A stretch of DNA of 12,867 bases from an uncultured Bacteroidales bacterium (GTDB taxonomy: Bacteria > Bacteroidota > Bacteroidia > Bacteroidales > UBA932). The notes beneath the pieces are model-generated. The model did no database searches. It was not told the DNA's origin and worked only from the letters and a program-made list of their open reading frames with translations. Below are positions 6,155 to 12,817 of the stretch, piece after piece. Both the position numbers and the translations under genes were made by a program. The stretch covers positions 1 to 12,867 of the forward strand of contig UQYV01000057.1 of assembly GCA_900545245.1 (NCBI GenBank). Reading direction: 5' to 3'. Within the stretch, counting starts at the first letter, position 1, and each line of letters begins with the position of its first letter.

Positions 6155-6997
6155 TCATCGAGTCTTAATTACGCAGTCGGCCGGAGCCTTTATATTTTTG
6201 TCGATGATTATTTCACCGATTTCGTCAGCGACAATGCTTCCTGTCCGAGGATTCTTGACACTGCGTATGCCTCCAACGATGGTGGCATGCACGCTGCTGT
6301 ACTCGAAGGCGAGGTCGCAGTCCTCGGCGAAAGTGCAGTTCTCAAGCACGAGGTTTTCCGCATAGCACAGAGGCTGGGTTCCTGAAATCCTGCAGTTCAC
6401 TAACTTGAGATTGCGAGAATGCCAGCCGAGATATTCGCCACTGAGTTCAGAGTCGTAGACTGTCACGTTATCGCTCTCCCAGAGCGCGTCCTTGGTCGTG
6501 ATTTTCGCGTTGCGCAGTTCGAGGTTCTTCACATACTGGAATACATATTTGCTGTCGCTGATGAGTCCATCGATGTGAAGGTCATTGCTGAACATGAACG
6601 GATAGGTCCCGCCGTGTAGTTTCAGTTCCTTGACATTCACCCTGTTGCATCTCCAGAAAACTTCATCTGCATCGGTCATCTCGACATTCTCTATCTCGAT
6701 GTCGCTCATTTCCCGGAACATCTTCGGAGCCGCAATCACAGTGTCCCTCATCTTCAGATGGTCAGAATACCACAGCGCGGAACGCCCTCCCACATCGAAA
6801 AAGCATCGTTCAATGAGAAAGCCGTGCACGTGCCAGAACGGGTAGTTTCCTTCAAAACGGCAGTCGACCGCCTCAATGTCGCTGCACTCCTTTATCGCTG
6901 ACTCTCCCTCGCGTATGACGACGTTTTCAAGCCGCAATCCATGTGATTCAAACAGAGGACGTTCGCCTCCAAATTCCGCATCCCGTATCGTTTTCAT
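6155..6997 (-). CDS. DUF3737 family protein (beta-helix-like repeat protein)
   Basis: A 280-residue protein of unknown function, matching what I know of DUF3737. It consists of successive short turns of about 20 residues with a repeating small-hydrophobic pattern, such as NVVIREGESAIKE, DIEIENVEMTDADEV, NLELRNAKITTKDA and NLVLENCTFAED. This is what a right-handed parallel beta-helix would show. Aromatic residues recur at turns (FWHVHG, LWYSDH, FMFSND, LGWHSRN). No signal peptide, membrane segment or recognisable catalytic motif is seen. Translation could be extended to a TTG at 7006, but the ATG at 6997 (MKTIRDAEF) is preferred. The stop codon lies 3 bases before malY, so the two are one operon. 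That link suggests a role related to the PLP enzyme, but no activity is assigned. Confidence 0.85.
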   Translation of the reverse strand: MKTIRDAEFGGERPLFESHGLRLENVVIREGESAIKECSDIEAVDCRFEGNYPFWHVHGFLIERCFFDVGGRSALWYSDHLKMRDTVIAAPKMFREMSDIEIENVEMTDADEVFWRCNRVNVKELKLHGGTYPFMFSNDLHIDGLISDSKYVFQYVKNLELRNAKITTKDALWESDNVTVYDSELSGEYLGWHSRNLKLVNCRISGTQPLCYAENLVLENCTFAEDCDLAFEYSSVHATIVGGIRSVKNPRTGSIVADEIGEIIIDKNIKAPADCVIKTR

Positions 6998-7069
6998 ATA
7001 TCCCAAAATTTCGTGTATTCGTCTTTCGCATATCCGTCATACGGCAGCGAACTTTCCTATTTCCGAGTG

Positions 7070-7077
7070 CAAAAATA
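7070..7077 (-). promoter_or_regulatory. -7 box for the DUF3737-malY operon
   Basis: TATTTTTG on the minus strand (7077-7070) fits TAnnTTTG fully and lies 72 bases before the DUF3737 ATG. No good TTTG is found at the -33 position, so only the -7 element is supported. Confidence 0.45.
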
Positions 7078-7150
7078 AGGATAAAAATGTAAATATGACA
7101 TTGCCGTGAAAATAAACATCGTATGCGGACGAAATGTCACGGAAAGTGGG

Positions 7151-7158
7151 TATCTTTG
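7151..7158 (+). promoter_or_regulatory. -7 box for the pnuC-mazG operon
   Basis: TATCTTTG, followed by C, fully matches TAnnTTTG and lies 58 bases before the pnuC ATG. The -33 region (around 7128) has no TTTG. The leader of about 50 bases is too short for a TPP riboswitch, and none of its conserved sequence is seen. Confidence 0.5.
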
Positions 7159-7216
7159 CTGCGTTTTGGAAAAATCGGGCGTTTGTTCGCCTGCTGTAGA
7201 GGGATTTTGACCATAT

Positions 7217-7828
7217 ATGGAATTTGACTTTCTCGGAATATTCACGCTCGTCACGGGTGTCCTGTTCCTGATTCTCGAAATCAGGCAGAGCAATTGGATG
7301 TGGGCCTTTCAGCTGCTTTCGGCTGCGGCCGCAATGGTGTCTTTCTTTATGGGCGGGCTGTACGCATCGTCCGCGCTGAACCTCTACTATGTTGTGATGG
7401 CGTTTGTCGGCTTCGTTCAATGGAAGCGTGATGACAGGTTGAAAGATGTCTCGGCTGCGATTGAAACGCCAAAGGGAAGTGCTGAAATCCATCTGCGGCA
7501 TCTGTCACTGAAGACGGCTCTCGTCAGTGCATTGACATTTGTTGCCGGCACTGCGGCGCTGTATTTCGTCCTCCGCCTGGTCAATGATCCGAAATCCATA
7601 GGAGACGCGAGCGCGACGGTTTTGAGTTGCATAGCGACATGGTGGCTCGCGAAATCATATCCCCAACAATGGATTCTCTGGATTTTCGCCGACGCCGTAT
7701 CCGCCATGGTTTGTCTGACACAGGGAATGACCGCAATGGCACTCCTATATATAATATACGCCCTTTCCGCGATTTACGGATATATCCATTGGACCCGAAA
7801 GGGAAGGTATATTGATGAAATCGGATGA
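7217..7828 (+). CDS. pnuC: PnuC-family nicotinamide riboside/thiamine-type transporter
   Basis: Inner-membrane facilitator of the PnuC family, which takes up nicotinamide riboside (PnuC) or thiamine (PnuT), driven by metabolic trapping inside the cell. The 203 residues are almost entirely hydrophobic, with about seven segments (roughly 5-21, 28-47, 53-68, 98-119, 132-147, 151-167, 171-188). Family marks are SNWMWAF (25-31) after segment 1, YYVVMAFVGFVQW (57-69) in segment 3, the WILWIFAD stretch (152-159) and the closing YGYIHWTRKG (187-196). In Bacteroidetes a PnuC beside thiamine pyrophosphokinase under a TPP riboswitch is read as a thiamine carrier. Neither feature is present here, so a nicotinamide riboside role is somewhat favoured but unproven. 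Its stop codon overlaps a possible upstream start of mazG, so the two are co-transcribed. Confidence 0.88.
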   Translation: MEFDFLGIFTLVTGVLFLILEIRQSNWMWAFQLLSAAAAMVSFFMGGLYASSALNLYYVVMAFVGFVQWKRDDRLKDVSAAIETPKGSAEIHLRHLSLKTALVSALTFVAGTAALYFVLRLVNDPKSIGDASATVLSCIATWWLAKSYPQQWILWIFADAVSAMVCLTQGMTAMALLYIIYALSAIYGYIHWTRKGRYIDEIG

Positions 7829-7860
7829 AACGGAGGTATGTTTTAAGAAACGAAAATACG

Positions 7861-8679
7861 ATGAATACAAGGGAACAGAAATTGGATGCGTTCGGGCGGC
7901 TGCTCGACATCCTGGATGAACTTAGGGTGAAATGCCCGTGGGACAGAAAACAGACCAACGAGAGTCTGAGGCCTCAGACGATTGAGGAAGTGTATGAGCT
8001 GAGCGATGCTATTCTGAAGGACGAACATGCCGAAATTTGCAAAGAGTTGGGAGACTTGCTGCTTCACGTCGTATTCTATGCGAAGATGGGCGACGAAAAA
8101 GGGGAGTTCGATATCGCTGATGTGTGCAACCGTCTGTGCGAGAAGCTTATATATCGTCATCCGCATGTGTTCGGAGAAACGAAGGCCGCTTCTGCCGAGG
8201 ATGTGATGCGCAACTGGGAAATGCTTAAAACCAAGGAGAAGGACGGCAATAAGCGTGTCTTGAGCGGGGTTCCTGATTCTCTACCGTCAATGATAAAGGC
8301 TTATAGAATCCAGGACAAGGCCCGTGGAGTCGGTTTCGACTGGGAAAAGAAAGGGGATGTCTGGGCCAAGGTCAAGGAGGAGGAATCTGAACTTGAGACG
8401 GAGCTGAATGCCATTGACGCCGCCGTCTCGGATGAGGAGAAGGCTGCAGCGAAGGATCGTGCCGAAGAGGAACTCGGGGACATGATATTCGCTCTCGTGA
8501 ACGCCGGCCGCCTCTACAAACTCAACCCGGACACGGCTCTCGAACGCACCTGCGCCAAGTTCCGTCGTCGCTTTACCTACCTTGAAGAACACACCATCCG
8601 CGAAGGCCGCGATCTCCACGACATGACCTTGCAAGAGATGGATGCGATTTGGGACGAGGCAAAAACAAAGGGACTGTAA
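7861..8679 (+). CDS. mazG: Nucleoside triphosphate pyrophosphohydrolase MazG
   Basis: Cytoplasmic all-alpha NTP pyrophosphohydrolase (EC 3.6.1.9 type) hydrolysing (d)NTPs to the monophosphate and PPi, thought to clean aberrant nucleotides. Two MazG repeats are visible. The N-terminal one has EEVYE (42-46) with ELGD (62-65), the EExxE...ExxD magnesium site. The C-terminal one has KEEESE (172-177) with ELGD (204-207). CPWDRKQT (25-32) and the NWEMLKTKEK stretch (118-127) are also typical. The frame reaches an ATG at 7825 that overlaps the pnuC stop (ATGA). I prefer 7861, giving 272 residues, because MNTREQKLDAFGRLLDI is the usual family start and the 12 extra residues look unconserved. A GGAGG lies at 7832-7836, too far upstream to decide the start. 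The last codons form one arm of the shared terminator. Confidence 0.95.
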   Translation: MNTREQKLDAFGRLLDILDELRVKCPWDRKQTNESLRPQTIEEVYELSDAILKDEHAEICKELGDLLLHVVFYAKMGDEKGEFDIADVCNRLCEKLIYRHPHVFGETKAASAEDVMRNWEMLKTKEKDGNKRVLSGVPDSLPSMIKAYRIQDKARGVGFDWEKKGDVWAKVKEEESELETELNAIDAAVSDEEKAAAKDRAEEELGDMIFALVNAGRLYKLNPDTALERTCAKFRRRFTYLEEHTIREGRDLHDMTLQEMDAIWDEAKTKGL

Positions 8680-8702
8680 AACAGCCCCTTTGTTTTTGCC
8701 TC
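8656..8702. terminator. Bidirectional terminator between mazG and prfA
   Basis: A 17-bp perfect inverted repeat (8656-8672 with 8686-8702; outer end GAGGCAAAAACAAAGGG) continues after one A/C mismatch as CTGT/ACAG around an AAA loop. Each arm carries an A-rich or T-rich run, so it can act on either strand. It overlaps the last seven mazG codons and the stop. The prfA stop lies 44 bases away on the other side. A smaller palindrome (CGCCT ttt AGGCG, 8728-8740) lies between the hairpin and prfA. Confidence 0.85.
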
Positions 8703-8745
8703 TTGGCGCTTTTGCAACGAAGCAGACCGCCTTTTAGGCGCCCCG

Positions 8746-9840
8746 CTATTCTTCTTCGCCTGCGGCTTTAAGCCTTTCAGCATTCTCCGCAATCTGCAGT
8801 TGATCAAGCAGTTCCTGTATGTCACCGTCCATAAAAACCGGCAGATTGTACATCGTGTAGTTGATGCGGTGGTCGGTCACGCGGGACTGAGGGTAGTTGT
8901 AAGTGCGGATTTTTGCCGAACGGTCTCCGGTGGAGACCATGGTCTTTCTCTTTGCGGAAATCTCGTTAAGATACTTCTCGTACTCCATATTGTAGAGCCT
9001 CGTGCGGAGCTCTGCAAGAGCCTTGTCAAAGTTCTTGAGCTGCGACTTCTCGTCCTGACACTGCACCACGATTCCAGAAGGGATGTGGGTGAGCCGGATT
9101 GCCGAGTAGGTCGTGTTCACGGACTGTCCGCCCGGACCTGATGAACAGAAGGTGTCCTTGCGGATGTCGTTCATATTCAACTCGATGTCGAACTCGTCCG
9201 CCTCGGGAAGCACTGCTACCGACGCTGCCGAGGTGTGAACTCTGCCCTGTGTCTCTGTCTGTGGCACGCGCTGCACGCGGTGAACTCCGGACTCGTATTT
9301 CAGCACGCCATAGACCCCCTCTCCGATGACCTTTACGACGATTTCCTTGAATCCGCCGGCAGCGCCCTCCGATTGGCTGTTGATTTCCATCTTCCAGCCG
9401 CGACGCTCGAAATACTTGCTGTACATCCTGAAGAGGTCTCCCGCGAATATTGCCGCCTCGTCACCGCCTGCACCTCCTCTGATTTCAAGAATCGCGTTCT
9501 TGCTGTCCTGAGGGTCGGCCGGGATGAGCAGGAGCTTGATTTTCTGTTCCATCTCCGGAAGTTTCGGCTCAATCTCCGCAATCTCCTCTTTCGCCATCTC
9601 CCTTAGCTCCTCGTCCTTTTCTTCCGCGATGATTTCCTTAGCCATATCGTAGGATTCGATGAGTTTCCGGTACTCCTCACCGGCCTTGATTATTGGCGAC
9701 AGCTCCTTATATTCCTTGTTGAGCTGCACATATTTCTTCATGTCCGAAATCACCTCAGGATCAGCGAGCTGGTTCTGAAGCGACTCATATTTGTCCTTAA
9801 GTCCGAGAACTTTTGCAAGCAATGTGTTGTTGTCTGCCAT
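8746..9840 (-). CDS. prfA: Peptide chain release factor 1
   Basis: Class I release factor reading UAA and UAG on the ribosome and triggering peptidyl-tRNA hydrolysis. The RF1 identity follows from the tripeptide anticodon PxT, here Pro-Gln-Thr at 193-195 in RVPQTETQGR; RF2 would have SPF. The catalytic GGQ lies at 237-239 within SSGPGGQSVNTT. The N-terminal helical domain (about 1-105) and RGGAGGDEA (121-129) are as expected. The 364-residue length is standard. The ATG at 9840 gives a normal N-terminus, and a near-perfect promoter lies 47-78 bases upstream. The gene appears monocistronic, bounded by the shared terminator on one side and a divergent gene on the other. The glutamine in PQT, where Ala or Val is common, is allowed because x is variable. 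Confidence 0.98.
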   Translation of the reverse strand: MADNNTLLAKVLGLKDKYESLQNQLADPEVISDMKKYVQLNKEYKELSPIIKAGEEYRKLIESYDMAKEIIAEEKDEELREMAKEEIAEIEPKLPEMEQKIKLLLIPADPQDSKNAILEIRGGAGGDEAAIFAGDLFRMYSKYFERRGWKMEINSQSEGAAGGFKEIVVKVIGEGVYGVLKYESGVHRVQRVPQTETQGRVHTSAASVAVLPEADEFDIELNMNDIRKDTFCSSGPGGQSVNTTYSAIRLTHIPSGIVVQCQDEKSQLKNFDKALAELRTRLYNMEYEKYLNEISAKRKTMVSTGDRSAKIRTYNYPQSRVTDHRINYTMYNLPVFMDGDIQELLDQLQIAENAERLKAAGEEE

Positions 9841-9886
9841 TTGTCGTATAAATAATTATGGATGAACATATCCCCGTAAAATCCTG

Positions 9887-9918
9887 CAAATTTAGGATTG
9901 CTTTTGCTTTTTTACAAA
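9887..9918 (-). promoter_or_regulatory. prfA promoter (Bacteroides-type)
   Basis: On the minus strand, TTTG (9918-9915), 20 bases, then TAAATTTG (9894-9887). Both boxes match the consensus fully. The predicted start of transcription near 9880 gives a leader of about 40 bases. The -33 box is the edge of a 10-base inverted repeat (9915-9924 with 9939-9948). Confidence 0.65.
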
Positions 9919-10007
9919 AAAAATCCTCGTTGGAGTATATTTTTTTTGAGAAAGCGGAAAATATTCACAAAAAAGTAATTTTTTCGTCATATAATGTGCT
10001 CGAAACA

Positions 10008-10038
10008 TTGTCTTTTTTGAAATCAGATTGTAAATTCG
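10008..10038 (+). promoter_or_regulatory. Candidate promoter for the Na/Pi cotransporter gene
   Basis: TTG (10008-10010), 20 bases, then TAAATTCG (10031-10038), one base off TAnnTTTG. The leader would be about 57 bases. This is the best candidate on the plus strand of this 260-base gap but weaker than the prfA promoter. Confidence 0.4.
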
Positions 10039-10101
10039 CGGTCTAAAACGTCTTGTACGCCTTCGTCTACTCGGCGGAAAGCAAGAGAAACTGAATATTA
10101 T

Positions 10102-11931
10102 ATGAATTTCGGGTTTTTGGAAATTCTTACCCTTATAGGAGCCGTAGGGATGTTCCTGTATGGGATGAAACTTATGAGCGAAGGTCTCCAGAAGGCGGCC
10201 GGAAACAAGTTGAGAGACATATTGGCGCTGATGACCAACAACAAGTTCCTCGGAGCTTTGACCGGTATCTTCATCACCGCACTTGTCCAGTCTTCATCGG
10301 CAACGACAACGATGATTGTTTCGTTTGTTAATGCCGGACTTATTTCCCTCCAGCAGTCAATGGCTGTCATCTTCGGTGCCAATGTGGGTACGACATTCAC
10401 AGCTTGGGTCATCTCACTTTTCGGATTTAAGGTGAATATTGCGGCATTCGCTGTACCGCTTTTTGCGTTCGGCGTGCCGCTTCTTTTTATGAAAAAGTCC
10501 GTCTATGCGAACTGGGGAGAGTTTCTCATCGGATTTGCACTACTCTTCCTCGGACTCGACTACCTTAACAACTCCGTGCCTGACCTTCAATCCAACCCTG
10601 CGGTATTCGATGCTCTGCGCCGGTGGTCCGATATGGGATTCTGGTCGATTGTGGTCTTCGCACTTGTCGGAATGGTGCTCACGATGATTGTTCAAGCCTC
10701 AAGTGCTATGTTCGCCATAGCCTTGATTATGTGCAGTAAAGGTTGGATTACTTTCGAACTCTCCTGTGCACTTGTTCTTGGAGGCAGCATCGGAACCTGT
10801 ATCACCCCGATTCTCGCTTCAATCTCGGGAGGAGTGATGGCAAAACGGGCAGCTGCGGGACACTTGCTCTTCAACCTCATCGGTGCAACCTGGATGCTTG
10901 CGCTCTACGGCCCTTTCCTGAAATTCATCTCATTTATAACGGGCGCCTGCTTCGGCGACCCGCACGCTCTCTACAATTTCACATGCACGGCTGACCCAGC
11001 CCTCGTGGCATCCCTTGCAGACGGGACTTTTGACCGCAGCACTCCGGAGAACGCCGCTCTTGCAGCGCAGTTTGCCAATGATAGGGATGTTGTGTCTTTC
11101 GGTCTGTCAATATTCTATACTATATATAAGGTGACCAATATCTCCATAATGATATGGTTCACAAATTTCTACGTCAAGGCAGTGACCTTCCTTGTGCCGT
11201 CGCGCAGAAGCGATGACCTTGAGGATGACGGCAAGTCGCATCTCGAGTTTATTTCAGGTGGTCTTATGTCCACTTCCGAGCTTTCCATCCTTCAGGCACA
11301 CAAGGAAATAGTCCTTATGAGCGACAGGACGTACAGGATGCACGAGATGATTCAGCAGATGTTCTCGGAGTCGGATCAGGACGAGTTTTCGTCGCTGTTC
11401 CTCAGGGTTCAGAAATATGAAAACATCAGCGACAATATGGAGGTGGAGATTGCGACCTACCTCAGCAAGGTGGCTGACGGTCGTTTGAGTGATGATTCAA
11501 AGCACTCGATTCAGTCGAAGCTCCGCGAGATTTCGGAAATCGAGAGTATCGGCGACAGCTATTACAATATGGCGCGCATACTTCAGAGACGAAACGAAAA
11601 CAAGATAGTCTTCACCCAGAGTATGAACGAGAATTTTGCATCAATGTTCGCTCTCGTCCGCACGGCTTATGACCGAATGGCGGCAGTGCTCAAGGATGGT
11701 GGACAGGATGTGGGCGAGCTTAAACTCACTCTCAAGACCGAGCAGGACATCAACGATATGCGCAACGCTCTCAAGGAACAGAATATTATCGACCTCAATG
11801 AAGGGAAATATGAGTATGCGACAGGTTCCGCGTATATGGATTTGATTGTCGAGTGCGAGAAAATAGGGGACTACATCGTCAATGTTGTCGAGGCGCTGCT
11901 GAATCTCAAACCAACCAGGGGAAATGATTGA
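10102..11931 (+). CDS. Na/Pi cotransporter family protein with PhoU-like domain
   Basis: Inner-membrane sodium-dependent phosphate transporter of the PNaS/NptA type, 609 residues. The membrane half (about 1-365) has the two inverted repeats of the family. Repeat 1 has QSSSA (63-67) and FGANVGTT (91-98). Repeat 2 has QASSA (198-202) and GGSIGTC (227-233), slightly degenerate copies. A polar loop of about 45 residues (282-328) precedes the last membrane segments (331-365). The cytoplasmic tail (about 390-605) is helical and charged, with the E/D-rich patterns of a PhoU-like domain (HEMIQQM, ISEIESIGDSYYNMARIL, VECEKIGDYIVNVVEAL). This architecture is common in bacterial Na/Pi proteins. No pst or pho genes lie nearby. 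The start ATG at 10102 gives a hydrophobic N-terminus directly. The gene ends in a strong terminator, so it is probably monocistronic. Confidence 0.95.
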   Translation: MNFGFLEILTLIGAVGMFLYGMKLMSEGLQKAAGNKLRDILALMTNNKFLGALTGIFITALVQSSSATTTMIVSFVNAGLISLQQSMAVIFGANVGTTFTAWVISLFGFKVNIAAFAVPLFAFGVPLLFMKKSVYANWGEFLIGFALLFLGLDYLNNSVPDLQSNPAVFDALRRWSDMGFWSIVVFALVGMVLTMIVQASSAMFAIALIMCSKGWITFELSCALVLGGSIGTCITPILASISGGVMAKRAAAGHLLFNLIGATWMLALYGPFLKFISFITGACFGDPHALYNFTCTADPALVASLADGTFDRSTPENAALAAQFANDRDVVSFGLSIFYTIYKVTNISIMIWFTNFYVKAVTFLVPSRRSDDLEDDGKSHLEFISGGLMSTSELSILQAHKEIVLMSDRTYRMHEMIQQMFSESDQDEFSSLFLRVQKYENISDNMEVEIATYLSKVADGRLSDDSKHSIQSKLREISEIESIGDSYYNMARILQRRNENKIVFTQSMNENFASMFALVRTAYDRMAAVLKDGGQDVGELKLTLKTEQDINDMRNALKEQNIIDLNEGKYEYATGSAYMDLIVECEKIGDYIVNVVEALLNLKPTRGND

Positions 11932-11964
11932 TTTGAAAAAAAATAAAGATTTTTGATAAAAAAT

Positions 11965-12006
11965 CCGAGCTTGTGCAATGGTTTTGCATAAGCTCGGTTT
12001 ATTTTT
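11965..12006 (+). terminator. Intrinsic terminator after the Na/Pi cotransporter gene
   Basis: CCGAGCTT (11965-11972) pairs with AAGCTCGG (11990-11997). The stem continues inward through one G-U pair and GCAA/TTGC, giving 14 bp around a 5-base loop. TTTATTTTT follows (11998-12006). A-rich sequence before the stem means it could also work on the other strand. Confidence 0.9.
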
Positions 12007-12008
12007 GC

Positions 12009-12254
12009 ATCGTAATTCAGAAGGAAAACTCTTCGGACAGATTCTGAAAATTGGATGTAAAATATTAAAAATCAAGAGATATGCGTACAGATTCAATCAT
12101 CAGCCTTATGAATGTTTTCATTTCATCGGACAATTCATACGAAAGCGTGAACGCAATGGTCAGTGAACTCGGTCTTGAGCTTCGTTCGGTGGAGTTCGCT
12201 TAGTTTGCGATTCTCTTTACGGGCTATAGGGGACGGATGATTTTGCCTCTTGCT
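12009..12254. other. Gap upstream of dut without a recognised gene
   Basis: Between the cotransporter terminator and the dut promoter I find no tRNA-like fold, insertion sequence or known riboswitch. The only coding candidate is a 40-codon ORF at 12081-12203, listed separately. The remainder is AT-rich before 12080 and of mixed composition after 12203. Confidence 0.5.
12081..12203 (+). CDS. Possible small ORF, 40 residues, unknown
   Basis: An ATG at 12081, preceded by AT-rich sequence as is usual for starts in this group, opens 40 codons ending in TAG. The product begins MRTDSIISLMNVF and ends in SELGLELRSVEFA. It is mildly acidic, with no membrane segment or known motif. Codons (CTC, CTT, GTC, GTG, GAG, TCG) resemble those of the neighbouring genes. 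No consensus promoter is visible before it. It could be a real small protein, a gene remnant or chance; I do not recognise it. Confidence 0.25.
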   Translation: MRTDSIISLMNVFISSDNSYESVNAMVSELGLELRSVEFA

Positions 12255-12287
12255 TTTGCACAAAGCCGGGAATTCTTGTTAACTTTG
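12255..12287 (+). promoter_or_regulatory. dut promoter (Bacteroides-type)
   Basis: TTTG (12255-12258), 21 bases, then TAACTTTG (12280-12287) followed by C. Both boxes match the consensus fully. The ATG is only 19 bases past the -7 box, so the leader would be about a dozen bases. Confidence 0.65.
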
Positions 12288-12306
12288 CATTTCCAAATTA
12301 TAGGAT

Positions 12307-12738
12307 ATGAAAGTAAGGATTATCAACGATTCGCCCTGGGATGCTCCGGGTTATGCGACAGAAGGCTCCGCCGGGGTCGATTTGAAGGCAAACATCGAAG
12401 AACCAATAACACTCGCCCCTTTTCAGAGAGTGATTGTGCCAACAGGTCTTCGCATCGCTCTTCCCAAGGGCACGGAGGCTCAGGTGCGCCCGCGCAGCGG
12501 TCTTGCGGCGAAGCATGGCATCACGGTTCTCAACACGCCTGGGACAATAGATGCAGACTATCGCGGTGAGGTTGGAGTCATACTCATAAACCTGTCTGAC
12601 AAGGACTTTGTTATCAATCCCGGAGAGCGCATAGCCCAGATGGTACTTGCGCGTTATGAGCGTTTTGAGTGGGAGGAGGTTGAGCAGCTTGACAGTACGT
12701 CCCGCGGTGAAGGTGGACTCGGTTCAACGGGACGCTGA
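12307..12738 (+). CDS. dut: dUTP diphosphatase (dUTPase)
   Basis: Cytoplasmic trimeric dUTPase (EC 3.6.1.23) hydrolysing dUTP to dUMP and PPi. It keeps uracil out of DNA and supplies dUMP for dTMP synthesis. All five family motifs are present in order: AGVDL (22-26), RPRSGLA (61-67), the uridine-binding hairpin GTIDADYRGEV (79-89) with catalytic Asp82, GERIAQMVL (106-114) and the flexible C-terminal RGEGGLGSTG (133-142). The 143-residue length is normal. The ATG at 12307 puts the first beta strand directly at the N-terminus and fits the promoter 20 bases upstream. The next gene downstream is outside the window. Confidence 0.98.
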   Translation: MKVRIINDSPWDAPGYATEGSAGVDLKANIEEPITLAPFQRVIVPTGLRIALPKGTEAQVRPRSGLAAKHGITVLNTPGTIDADYRGEVGVILINLSDKDFVINPGERIAQMVLARYERFEWEEVEQLDSTSRGEGGLGSTGR

Positions 12739-12817
12739 TTTTCATTTTGGCGCGTCATTGTCATTTGTGGACGATTTTTCGTCTCGGCTAAGAAACATGA
12801 AAAAAATAAACAGCGTC

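Noticed and set aside
7159..7216. TPP or other riboswitch before pnuC
   Set aside because: The leader from the -7 box to the ATG is only about 50 bases and shows none of the conserved TPP sequence.
7037..7501. Open frame of 154 codons on the minus strand over the start of pnuC
   Set aside because: It is antisense to a clear membrane transporter and crosses two promoter elements; the product has no family features.
7825..7860. Upstream ATG for mazG overlapping the pnuC stop
   Set aside because: The overlap would allow coupling, but the 12 added residues look unlike the family, and the ATG at 7861 gives the standard N-terminus.
8238..8722. Partial similarity between 8695-8722 (after mazG) and 12241-12264 (before dut): TTTTGCCTCTTG then GCTTTTGCA with a 2-base gap
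   Set aside because: Short low-complexity T-rich words are expected to recur by chance in nearly 13 kb, and the two contexts (terminator versus promoter) differ.
9858..10046. Open frame of 62 codons between prfA and the cotransporter gene
   Set aside because: It runs antisense through the prfA promoter and reads A/T homopolymers as Lys, Phe and Ile; it looks like chance in AT-rich DNA.
12739..12817. Terminator after dut
   Set aside because: Only a 5-bp palindrome (GACGA tttt TCGTC, 12770-12783) with no T-run following; not enough to call.
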